A model generated the notes under the pieces. It saw nothing but the letters and a program-made list of their open reading frames with translations. It had not been told where the DNA came from and did not search any database. This document shows positions 7,274 through 14,758 of a DNA stretch of 21,585 nucleotides, one piece after another (the first letter of the stretch is position 1; each line of letters starts with the position of its first letter). Both the position numbers and the translations under genes were made by a program. Source of the DNA: DAIRFP01 sp036794995 (lineage in GTDB: Bacteria > Desulfobacterota > Binatia > UBA9968); the NCBI GenBank assembly GCA_036794995.1, contig DAIRFP010000073.1, positions 1-21,585 on the forward strand. Direction: 5' to 3'.

Positions 7274-8194
7274 ATGCGTATCGCAGCGGTGGATCTCGTT
7301 AGCAATACTTGTTTCCCGGCGCTTGCCGCCGAGGAATTGGGTTTTTATAAAGCGGAGGGGCTGGACGCCCACATCGAGTTGGTACCGATGCTGGGAGCTA
7401 CCAAAGCCCTGCGACAAGGAACCGCGGATGCGATGATCGCGGGCTCCGTGCACGATCTCCTCACAGAATTTCCTGGGTGGCGAGGGGTAAAGCTGGTCGT
7501 AGCACTTTCCCGCGGTACTCCTTGGTTGCTCGTAGTAAAGGCCGATCTCGCGGCGAAGCGGGGTGAATTCGGCGCGTTAAAGGGGCTACGGTTAACGGCA
7601 GCGGAAGGACCGGATCTGGCCCTGCGCCGGATGCTGGTCGACGCGAAAATCGATCCGGACAAAGATCTGCAGATCGTGGAATTGCCGGGCGCCAAGGCCA
7701 GGGATGTCTCTTTCGGAGTGTTCGCAGCCCGTGCCCTGGAGGCCGGGCAAATCGACGGGTTTTGGGCGAACGCCATGGGGAGCGCCACTGCGGTCAGCCG
7801 TGGTGTGGGCAAGATACTCGTCGATGTCCGGCGGGGTGATGATCCCGCCGAGGTTCGCCACTTCACATTCGCTGGTCTGGCAACGACTGAAACACAAATC
7901 GAGCGTGACGAGCAGTCCGTCGCGGCGGCTGTCCGCGCTATCGTAAAGACACAAAAAGCGCTGCGGGCAGATCCAACCCTCGCCGCCGAAGTCGGGCGGC
8001 GCAAGTTTCCCAGGGAAGCTGCCGAGCTCATCACGTCGATCGTGAAAAGCGATCTACCGTTTTATGATCCTGTCATCGATGAAGAGGCCGTCGCCGGACT
8101 TAACCGGTTCGCCCAGTCCATCGGTCATTTGACCGCGCCGGTGCCCTACGAGCAGGTGGTAGCGGTTCGCTTCCGTGATCTGTGGCGATCCTGA
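7274..8194 (+). CDS. NMT1/THI5-like substrate-binding protein without signal peptide
   Basis: A 306-residue periplasmic-binding-protein-like fold of the SsuA/THI5 (NMT1) group. It opens MRIAAVDLVSNTCFPALAAE, then EELGFYKAEGLDAHIELVPM, then the G-T-ADAMIAGSVHDLL region and a C-terminal helical half. ATG at 7274 is chosen because AGGAGG (7257-7262) lies 11 bases upstream; a TTG at 7265 would be only 2 bases from it. The chain starts directly with the first beta strand, so no export signal exists and the protein should stay in the cytoplasm, or the family has another role such as a pyrimidine/thiamine-precursor-like enzyme or sensor. No permease or ATPase gene is nearby. It converges with the ThDP gene, with 44 bp between the stops. 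Confidence 0.75.
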   Translation: MRIAAVDLVSNTCFPALAAEELGFYKAEGLDAHIELVPMLGATKALRQGTADAMIAGSVHDLLTEFPGWRGVKLVVALSRGTPWLLVVKADLAAKRGEFGALKGLRLTAAEGPDLALRRMLVDAKIDPDKDLQIVELPGAKARDVSFGVFAARALEAGQIDGFWANAMGSATAVSRGVGKILVDVRRGDDPAEVRHFTFAGLATTETQIERDEQSVAAAVRAIVKTQKALRADPTLAAEVGRRKFPREAAELITSIVKSDLPFYDPVIDEEAVAGLNRFAQSIGHLTAPVPYEQVVAVRFRDLWRS

Positions 8195-8238
8195 CGGCGT
8201 TTTTATGGAACCGTGTTTAGACTCCCGTTCAGTAAGGC

Positions 8239-9957
8239 TTACTGTCTGGGTACGTAGTCGCTGAGAACCACATCAATTACGGCCAGTCGTCCGGCTGCGT
8301 TATGTCTCAACGCTCGATCTATGCAGGGTTGAATCTCTTTAGGATCCTTTACGCGGACGCCATAGCCGCCATAGATGTCCGCATACAAACGGTAATCGGG
8401 ATTGGGCATGATCGGGCCGCCGAAATGAACTCCCGTTTTTTTGGCGGCGCCGTCCGGATAGTATCTGAGCAGGCCTCTTTCCATGGAGAGATAACGCTGA
8501 TTGTTAAAGACAACGACGGTGATGGGCAGATCGTATTCCTGGGCCACTCCTAAACACGACGGTACCGGGTTGTAGTGAAAGCCACCATCGCCGATAAGGA
8601 CCAAGACCGGGCGGTCCTTCTGTGCCAGTTTCACGCCCAGCGCGTAACCCAAGCTTACTCCTAATCCTCCCGTCACGCGGGCGATGTAAGACATCGGCTG
8701 GCTGCGCGGGATCATGTTTTGAATCAACGTTCGATGCACGGTGGTCTCTTCCACAATGACCGCGTTTGCTGGAATAGATTCGTTGAGCGCCTGGCAGAGC
8801 CAACGGGGATCTACCGGGATGTCGTTGCTGTGTTCGATTGCTTCGCTCTGGAGGCTTGCCACTTGATTGTCGTGTTCTTCTTGCACTTCCTGCAACCGCG
8901 TCGCGTAAACCGCTCGGTTCGCAACGTATCCTTCCGATGCCGTGAGTCGGCTGACGATTCTTTCTAGCGTTACGGCGGGTGGAGCAATGAGCGCCAGGTC
9001 GACTTGATATCCCCAGAAGGGCAGCCTCGAGTAGGGAAATTCGTCGCCCAGGAAAACCACTTTGGTATCGGCCTTAGGTCCTTTATTCACCGGGTACCAG
9101 GGCGTGACGGCATCAGCGATCAACACGAGGTCGGCGGCCTGGATCCGCCCCAGATCGTAGGGAAGATACAAGGCGTGATTGCGTGGAAAATTTAGAAACG
9201 CAGGCCGGAAGGATTCCATCACCGGAATCGCCAGCGACTCGCAAAGCTTGACGAGGCGATGGACCGCCGATGCGTCTCGACCGACATGCTCGGTGATGAG
9301 AACGGGGTGCTGAGCGCTCAGGAGCATTCCGACGACCTCTTGGATCGTCTGTTCGTCAACGGCGGAAGGCCGTGCGACCCGATTGGCTCTGTACTCTTCA
9401 GGCAAGGCGACTTCATCCAGCATCGATTCAAACGGTATGCCGAGAAGCACTGGTCCCGCGGGAGGTTCCAAGGCAATTTGTATAGCCCGCTCCACGCTTT
9501 GGACGAGGATCGTCGATGACGTGACCCGATCGCACCATTTGACGCAACGGCGGAGAAGTTCCGCCGGACCGCCGATGTCGGTGAGGTCATGAATCCACTG
9601 ATTACCCGGGTCGGGGAGGCGCGACTCCTCCCCGAAGGCCGAAGTTTCGCCGCAACAGATCACCATGGGTACCCGCTCTTGGTAGGCGGCGCGCAGGAAC
9701 ATGGCGGCATTTAGCGGACCTGCCGTCGCATGCAGTAAGACGGCCTGCGGTTTGCCGGTTATCTTTGTGTACCCCGACGCCATGGCGACTGCCGCGGCTT
9801 CGTGGCGACAGTTGATGTAGCGGATTCCGGTATCCCCGCGCTCTTGCGCCTCGGCAAGAGCCTCCCAGACCGGGGGCCATTCCGTTCCCGGCGAGGAGAA
9901 GATGTAATCAAATCCCGCTCGCTCGAAAATCTTGACCATCGCTTTGCCACCATGCAT
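8239..9957 (-). CDS. ThDP-dependent enzyme, acetolactate synthase/decarboxylase-like
   Basis: A 572-residue enzyme with the three domains of the ThDP decarboxylase superfamily. The N-terminal PYR domain has RHE at 51-53, where E53 is the ThDP-activating glutamate. A central domain follows. The C-terminal PP domain has the metal/ThDP motif GDGG (456-459) and, 26 residues after GDG, N485-N486. The family includes acetolactate synthase, benzoylformate, oxalyl-CoA and phosphonopyruvate decarboxylases; the active-site loops here do not settle the substrate. GGGAGG six bases before ATG 9957 fixes the start. It is the last gene of the minus-strand set with amidase, cupin and binding protein, 121 bp after the binding protein, so it likely acts on a 2-oxo acid from that pathway. 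Confidence 0.85.
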   Translation of the reverse strand: MHGGKAMVKIFERAGFDYIFSSPGTEWPPVWEALAEAQERGDTGIRYINCRHEAAAVAMASGYTKITGKPQAVLLHATAGPLNAAMFLRAAYQERVPMVICCGETSAFGEESRLPDPGNQWIHDLTDIGGPAELLRRCVKWCDRVTSSTILVQSVERAIQIALEPPAGPVLLGIPFESMLDEVALPEEYRANRVARPSAVDEQTIQEVVGMLLSAQHPVLITEHVGRDASAVHRLVKLCESLAIPVMESFRPAFLNFPRNHALYLPYDLGRIQAADLVLIADAVTPWYPVNKGPKADTKVVFLGDEFPYSRLPFWGYQVDLALIAPPAVTLERIVSRLTASEGYVANRAVYATRLQEVQEEHDNQVASLQSEAIEHSNDIPVDPRWLCQALNESIPANAVIVEETTVHRTLIQNMIPRSQPMSYIARVTGGLGVSLGYALGVKLAQKDRPVLVLIGDGGFHYNPVPSCLGVAQEYDLPITVVVFNNQRYLSMERGLLRYYPDGAAKKTGVHFGGPIMPNPDYRLYADIYGGYGVRVKDPKEIQPCIDRALRHNAAGRLAVIDVVLSDYVPRQ

Positions 9958-10078
9958 TGCAGTCCTCCCATCAAAAGGTCATTACGAATTTCAGCACCGG
10001 AGAGATGGCACAGTGGAGTGAGGGAATGATGAAACCGAAGAGTCCACTACGCTATTACTCCGACACTTCGTTTTGTGG

Positions 10079-11086
10079 TTACTGTCCCAACTTCCTTCTT
10101 GCCTCGGGCAAGAAGCCGTTGTCTTCCAGGGTCTTAACGAAACCAGCATTAATAATCTGATTGACGTCCAATTGGGCGACTTTTGGCGTTACTCGGGACA
10201 CCAGCCGTTGGATGTTTTTCCATGCCTCCGGATCGGGTGCGACATCGAGGCTCGATACCATTCGCAACGAATTGTATGACCGCTCGGCGTCCTCGTCGGA
10301 GCTCAAACGCAGGTTCTTTCTCAACACCGCCAAAACCTCCTGCTTGTTGCGCGGGTCTTGCGTAAAGGCCACCGCTTCAATCATGCCCTTGGTTAGGCGC
10401 AGGATGGTGTCCGGCGAGTTGACTATCCGATCGCTCCGTGTGCAGATGCCAACTCCCTGATAAGGGACTTTTAACTCCGCGGTGCTGGCCAGCGAACGAA
10501 GACCCGCCCGCTTTGCAACCCCTGCGGAGGCGAACGTCATGACGGCTGCGTCAATGTTTGAAGCGAGGAGAGCCTGAAGAATGGTCGGTTCATCGCCGAT
10601 CACCCGCATCTGCAGTTTATTCTTTTCCGGATCCACACCCAACCGATCCAGAACAATCATGGTCTGGAGCCAGAATCCGCCACCGATGCTCTGGACACCG
10701 AAGACCTTTTCTCGCAGGGCTCCGAGGGATTCGATGTCCTTCCGTACGATGAGTTCGCGTGCTATCCGATTGAACGGCGATGCGACGCAGCCGATTTTCG
10801 CGCCTCCGGAGACGCCGCTTAGGACCGAAGAAATGGCCGGCCAAAAGGCTTGGACGTCCCCGGACATCAACGCGGACAGACTCACCTGGCCGTTGCGAAC
10901 TTGAAGGGCACTGACGTCGAGGCCGTATTTTTTGAACAAACCCTTTTCCGCACCGACCCACAGAGGTCCTGCGGTCTCGTTGAATCCGCCGTAGGAGAAA
11001 AGAATCTTTTCTTGAGGGAAGCCTGAATTACCGGATCCAGCCAGCATCGCGACAACAAAAATAGTCATCCAGCATTTTTTGACCAT
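10079..11086 (-). CDS. NMT1/THI5-type ABC transporter substrate-binding protein, exported
   Basis: A 335-residue binding protein. The N-terminus (MVKKCWMTIFVVAMLAGSG) is a classic signal peptide with two lysines and a hydrophobic core. The mature part opens with a beta strand (KILFSYGGFNETAGPLWVG) and continues AEKGLFKKYGLDVSALQV, a hallmark of NMT1/THI5 and TauA/SsuA-like proteins. ATG 11086 is chosen because GAGG lies 8 bases upstream and the signal peptide starts there; an upstream TTG would only add a hydrophilic extension. It should act in the periplasm. No permease or ATPase gene is in the window, so it either uses a transporter elsewhere or is an orphan. It lies between the cupin (86 bp) and ThDP genes. 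Confidence 0.85.
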   Translation of the reverse strand: MVKKCWMTIFVVAMLAGSGNSGFPQEKILFSYGGFNETAGPLWVGAEKGLFKKYGLDVSALQVRNGQVSLSALMSGDVQAFWPAISSVLSGVSGGAKIGCVASPFNRIARELIVRKDIESLGALREKVFGVQSIGGGFWLQTMIVLDRLGVDPEKNKLQMRVIGDEPTILQALLASNIDAAVMTFASAGVAKRAGLRSLASTAELKVPYQGVGICTRSDRIVNSPDTILRLTKGMIEAVAFTQDPRNKQEVLAVLRKNLRLSSDEDAERSYNSLRMVSSLDVAPDPEAWKNIQRLVSRVTPKVAQLDVNQIINAGFVKTLEDNGFLPEARRKLGQ

Positions 11087-11172
11087 GGTCTGTTCCTCAT
11101 GAGGCAACGCGAAACTAACACTGCGCGTTTTGAAAAGTCAAAACACCAAAAAAGGGACGCCTATGAGGTTGC

Positions 11173-11502
11173 CTATTCCACATCGACGTAGGCTCGAACC
11201 CAATCCCGGGGCGTTGCCGTGTGCCCTTGACCGGTAGTGTCTTCCGCCAAAAATACATCGCCCGCGCTAAAACGCATGGTTGTACCGTCACCGAGCCCGA
11301 TATCGACACTGCCCGCCAAGGTGATGACCCAGCGGCGCTGCGGTGCTCGGTGCCAGCCAACAATATGCGGAGCAAAATCGTTCCTAAATAGCATCCCCGT
11401 TGCTGGGCGAATCGTGTTGAACAACTTCGATGCTTGGCTCGAGTCTAGTTTTTCTAGATGGGATTTGCCGTCATCGCCGGCATATAGTCGATAGAATTTC
11501 AT
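11173..11502 (-). CDS. Small single-domain cupin protein
   Basis: A 109-residue protein that is essentially one cupin beta-barrel. The visible features are GWHRAPQRRWVITLAGSVDI and then the second motif region GDGTTMRFSAGDVFLAEDTT with the G-D-V turn and a following GQGH. The first motif lacks the complete G-x5-H-x-H metal triad, so only a few histidines (HIVGWH, GQGH) are possible ligands. TGAGGA close to ATG 11502 supports the start. It is 44 bp after the amidase gene and 86 bp before the binding protein, in the same direction, so it is probably co-transcribed. Small cupins in catabolic operons are often isomerases, dioxygenase-like or ligand sensors; which applies here cannot be said. Confidence 0.75.
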   Translation of the reverse strand: MKFYRLYAGDDGKSHLEKLDSSQASKLFNTIRPATGMLFRNDFAPHIVGWHRAPQRRWVITLAGSVDIGLGDGTTMRFSAGDVFLAEDTTGQGHTATPRDWVRAYVDVE

Positions 11503-11546
11503 TGGTCCTCAGATTGGGCGTCTGGTAACGCCAAAATCACGGTACT

Positions 11547-13049
11547 TTAGAGCGGAGTCGTTCTCGCCGGCGGCTTTCGATGATGGGTCGCTTGCTCGTA
11601 GGCATAGGCCAGCTTGATCATCTTGCCATCGTCGTAGGGGCGGCCGAGAAAGGTTATGCCGGCGGGCAAATTATCGCGAGTGAATCCCGCGGGAACGACC
11701 ACCGACGGAACGAAGACCAGAAACGTGTTGATGTGCGGCGCGCCCTTTTGGTCGACATAAGGAGGGTTTACGCCGTCTTTGATGAGGGTTGGCTGATGTT
11801 CCACCGCTTTGTGCACGATGGCGTCCAACCTGTAGTCGGCCATAACCTTGAGCACGCTGGTCATTAACTCATCACGTGCCTTAAGGTACTCATAATGCGC
11901 GGTCGGTGCGGCGGTTCTCGTCCATCGCTCCCGTGAACGTTTAATGACTTTCGAAAAATCGGGGGAATTCTTCGCTTCTTCCCGAGATCTATAGGGGGGC
12001 TTTGCGCTCCGGCTTGCGTAATTCTTGAAGGACTCCTCTTCGTCGGTGAAACTTGCCGCACGTTTCGCCAGCTGCTGAGCCAGGTTCGGGATGAGGATTG
12101 GGTCGACCACGTCGGCGCCTGCGCCTTTGAGCTCGGCGATCGCTCTGTCAAAAATCTCACTGATTTTGTTAAAGTCCTCCGAGCCGGGCTCAGCGTCAAA
12201 TCCCATGGATTCCCGAAGGATTCCAAGCCGCGCTCCTTCTAGACCGTTCTTATCGAGATACTTGGTGTAGCTGTCCGGTCTGTGGGCGACGCCTCTTGCG
12301 GTGAGAGGATCCTCTGGATCATAGCCCGCCATCACGTCCAACAGCTTTGCCAGGTCGGTAACGGTACGGGACATCGGACCTAGGGATCCGGCGATTGATG
12401 GCCAACCCGCATACACTCCGCCCCGACTCACCAGTCCCGCCGTGGGTCTCATTCCGACGATGGAATTCCACGTCGATGGTCGGCGGATCGATGCAAAGCC
12501 TTCCTGTCCGACTGCTACGGTGCAGAAGTTCGCTGCAACACTTGCCCCTGAACCGCCGGAGGAACCCCCAGAGGTTCGATCCAAATCATAAGGATTTCGG
12601 GTTGAGCCGAACAGCGAGCCATGTGTGTCGCCGCCGCCCAGCTCACCCAAGGTAGCTTTTGCTAAAATGATTGCACCAGCCTGTTTAAGTTTTTTCACAA
12701 CGAACGCGTCTCGATCCGGATAGTAGTTTTTGAACAAGACAGAGCCCAGGGTTGTCGGCATGCCCTGGGCATCGGCCTGATCCTTAATGATAATCGGAAT
12801 TCCGTGCAGAGGACCGACAATCCCTGAGTTTTTAGCAGCGACGTCCAACTGTTTAGCCTCATCGAAAGCGTTGGGATTGATAGCGATGATGGCGTTTATG
12901 GCAGGACCCTGTTTGTCATAAGCTTCGATCCGATTGAGGTATATTTGCACAAGTTCGCGTGCCGTGAGGTGGCCGGATTTGTATGCGTCGTGAACTGCGC
13001 CGATGGTGGTTTCAAGAACATTAAAGGCGGTGGTGACTGAGGCACTCAT
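11547..13049 (-). CDS. Amidase signature family amidase
   Basis: A 500-residue hydrolase of the amidase signature (GatA/fatty-acid-amide-hydrolase-like) superfamily. The Ser-cisSer-Lys triad can be placed as K89 (in IPIIIKD), S163 (in GGSSGGS) and nucleophile S187 (in GFASIRRPS). The spacings of 74 and 24 residues match the family. The segment before the nucleophile reads GQEGFASIR instead of the common G-T-D-T-G-G-S-I-R, a variant oxyanion loop. No signal peptide is seen, so it is cytoplasmic. A GGAG about 11 bases upstream supports ATG 13049. It is the first gene of the four-gene minus-strand set and could release an acid and ammonia from an amide that downstream genes take up or process. 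It is not a GatA of a GatCAB set, as no gatB/gatC is near. Confidence 0.9.
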   Translation of the reverse strand: MSASVTTAFNVLETTIGAVHDAYKSGHLTARELVQIYLNRIEAYDKQGPAINAIIAINPNAFDEAKQLDVAAKNSGIVGPLHGIPIIIKDQADAQGMPTTLGSVLFKNYYPDRDAFVVKKLKQAGAIILAKATLGELGGGDTHGSLFGSTRNPYDLDRTSGGSSGGSGASVAANFCTVAVGQEGFASIRRPSTWNSIVGMRPTAGLVSRGGVYAGWPSIAGSLGPMSRTVTDLAKLLDVMAGYDPEDPLTARGVAHRPDSYTKYLDKNGLEGARLGILRESMGFDAEPGSEDFNKISEIFDRAIAELKGAGADVVDPILIPNLAQQLAKRAASFTDEEESFKNYASRSAKPPYRSREEAKNSPDFSKVIKRSRERWTRTAAPTAHYEYLKARDELMTSVLKVMADYRLDAIVHKAVEHQPTLIKDGVNPPYVDQKGAPHINTFLVFVPSVVVPAGFTRDNLPAGITFLGRPYDDGKMIKLAYAYEQATHHRKPPARTTPL

Positions 13050-13393
13050 GTCAATAAATACTCCAAATACTCCGCTACCGTTAATTTGGTGATTTCGGGA
13101 ACGTTCGGCTGATTTCCATTAGACCCTCCATACTTTACGCTCCGTAAAATGTCCAGGTCCGATTTTAGGCCGTCGTTGCTGTAGCTTGATGCTGATTGGG
13201 ATGCCGTCATCTGTCTGCGAGCTCACACAGCGACCCGATCAGTTTTCAGCTGCTGCTTTACAGAAATATCAACCGTGCTAAATTGTAATTAACAAAGCCG
13301 ATGGAAACGCTGCTTATGTTGCCAGATTCTGCGCGTATCTTGTTGCTAGGCAGCAAGGGGCGTGAAAGGTATAAGATAAAAAGAGGAGCGATA
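13050..13393. other. Divergent intergenic region
   Basis: 344 bp lie between the minus-strand amidase and the plus-strand small gene. No coding frame is convincing; the ATG at 13301 that extends the plus-strand gene has no ribosome-binding site. It contains a 15-bp palindrome (13134-13148), listed separately, and a small stem TTGCT/AGCAA at 13343-13356. Promoters for both flanking genes must lie here, but no good -35/-10 pair was found. Confidence 0.5.
13134..13148. promoter_or_regulatory. Palindrome TTTACG-CTC-CGTAAA, operator candidate
   Basis: Perfect 6-base arms with a 3-base spacer, 85 bp upstream of the amidase start. A short, tight, symmetric site of this kind is typical of a TetR/MarR-type operator and less so of a terminator. 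No regulator gene is in the window. Function is inference. Confidence 0.35.
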
Positions 13394-13681
13394 ATGGGTG
13401 AGACGGGAAAGCGATTGTTCATCGCTATGAAAATTTCACCGACACTGCGGAATGAACTGAACAGCCCGGCTCCCGGAACTGAACGATACTTCAAAACTGA
13501 CGATACGGAATTTCTCCAGGTCGTCAGCGTCGGCGAAGAAATGTTAATTGGAAGATATGTGAAGGACGGTTTCCCCGTGGTCGAGATCGAAGATGTGAGC
13601 CGAAACGTCCGTAGCATCGTGAAGCTGATTACGCGTGGACATGCAATTGGGGAAGATTCGGTCCACATTTATGCCATTTAG
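13394..13681 (+). CDS. Uncharacterised 95-residue protein
   Basis: The start is placed at ATG 13394 because AGGAG (13384-13388) lies 5 bases upstream; an in-frame ATG at 13301 would add 31 residues without such a site. The first strand, KRLFIAMKISPTLRNEL, resembles the opening of 2'-5' RNA ligase/2H phosphoesterase proteins, but the two H-x-T/S motifs are missing and the protein is half their length, so the match may be superficial. The rest (YFKTDDTEFLQVVSVGEEML, then IGRYVKDGFPVVEIEDVSRN, then SIVKLITRGHAIGEDSVHIYAI) reads as a compact alpha/beta domain with no signal or membrane segment. It stands alone between two minus-strand operons and is followed by a strong hairpin. Family unknown. 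Confidence 0.7.
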   Translation: MGETGKRLFIAMKISPTLRNELNSPAPGTERYFKTDDTEFLQVVSVGEEMLIGRYVKDGFPVVEIEDVSRNVRSIVKLITRGHAIGEDSVHIYAI

Positions 13682-13718
13682 TCCATTTTCCAGGAGAAAT
13701 TAGAATAGGGTCTGTTTG

Positions 13719-13766
13719 TTTTACCGAAAAAGCCCCAAGGTTCTTGGCGTCGCTATTTCGGTAAAA
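13719..13766. terminator. Long hairpin, probable bidirectional terminator
   Basis: Perfect 11-base arms TTTTACCGAAA (13719-13729) and TTTCGGTAAAA (13756-13766) enclose an internal loop and an inner 5-bp stem CCAAG/CTTGG. It sits between the convergent ends of the small plus-strand gene (stop 13681) and prpB (stop 13839). T-rich tracts flank it on both strands. This position and symmetry fit a terminator serving both genes. Confidence 0.65.
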
Positions 13767-13838
13767 TTCTTTAACCCAAGTAAAAGACCTCCCTGCGTCG
13801 CCGTAAAATTCGATCATCAGGATCGGCTTCGCAAAGTG

Positions 13839-14720
13839 CTATAACTTGGTGCCGCTGGCAGCCATATACTGCCGTTCAAGTTTTTGCCAATCATCCAGAC
13901 CGACAATTTGGTCGCGCTCCTTGAACGTCGTAAGCGCTGCATCCATCGACTCGGTGGTGCCGTCTCTTTTGAGCAACCCGAGGGCCATTCTCATGGCGTA
14001 GATGCCGGCTCGCTGGGTTTCGGAGGGATAGATCGCGATCCGGTACCCCATTTTTTCTAGGCGTTGCACCGGCAGCATGGGCGTCTTGCCGCCTTTGAAG
14101 ACGTTGACCAAGAGGGGAACGTTGGGAAGAGCTCGAGGAACTTCTTCCAATTCTGCCTCTGATTGCGGTGCTTCCACGAACACCGCATCGACGCCCAGCC
14201 TTGCAAACGCCCGGCCTCTTTGGATGGCATCGTCAAAGCCATGGACGCCCCGGGCATCAGTCCGCGCGATAATACAAAAGTCAGGATCGGTCCGGCTAGC
14301 AAGGGCGGCCTCGAGCTTCCTTTCCATTTCGGCCAGGGGTATCACTTCTTTGCCGTCGAGGTGACCGCAACGCTTCGGTGTGATTTGATCTTCGATATGA
14401 ATGGCCGCGACACCGGTACGTTCAAACTCTCGAACCGTGCGAATGAGATTGACGGCGTTGCCATAACCGGTATCGGCATCGGCAATGAGGGGTATCGTCA
14501 GTGTTGAAACGACTTGAGCGGCGCGCTCGATGACCTCGGACATGGTGACCAACCCGATATCCGGTATTCCCATGCTCCGCGCCACGGCGCCACCGCTCAA
14601 GTAAGCGGCTTCGAAACCGGCCTCTTCTACCAGGCGGGCGGATAGACCGTCGAAACAACCTGGCGCTACCAGGAGCTTGTGACTCTTAAGGAGTTGTTTG
14701 AGAACTTGTCTCGGATTCAT
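13839..14720 (-). CDS. prpB: 2-methylisocitrate lyase (PEP mutase/isocitrate lyase superfamily)
   Basis: The predicted reaction is cleavage of 2-methylisocitrate to pyruvate and succinate, the last step of the methylcitrate cycle. The 293-residue chain shows YLSGG (40-44), the metal site DADTGYG (81-87), E110-D111, and the lyase loop KRCGH (116-120), where C118 is the catalytic cysteine expected in PrpB; the spacing agrees with E. coli PrpB. IARTDA follows. ATG 14720 is chosen because GGAG lies 8 bases upstream; a TTG at 14762 would overlap the prpD end. It is the third gene of prpC-prpD-prpB. Related oxaloacetate decarboxylases and carboxyPEP mutases share the fold, but the KRCGH loop and operon favour PrpB. 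Confidence 0.88.
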   Translation of the reverse strand: MNPRQVLKQLLKSHKLLVAPGCFDGLSARLVEEAGFEAAYLSGGAVARSMGIPDIGLVTMSEVIERAAQVVSTLTIPLIADADTGYGNAVNLIRTVREFERTGVAAIHIEDQITPKRCGHLDGKEVIPLAEMERKLEAALASRTDPDFCIIARTDARGVHGFDDAIQRGRAFARLGVDAVFVEAPQSEAELEEVPRALPNVPLLVNVFKGGKTPMLPVQRLEKMGYRIAIYPSETQRAGIYAMRMALGLLKRDGTTESMDAALTTFKERDQIVGLDDWQKLERQYMAASGTKL

Positions 14721-14758
14721 CTTGTGTCTCCAAAAGGTTGCCGATTGTTTGGATTCCG

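Noticed and set aside
7345..8034. Open frame of 229 codons on the minus strand
   Set aside because: It is antisense to the THI5-like gene and very rich in Ser, Arg and Ala, the usual composition of a shadow frame.
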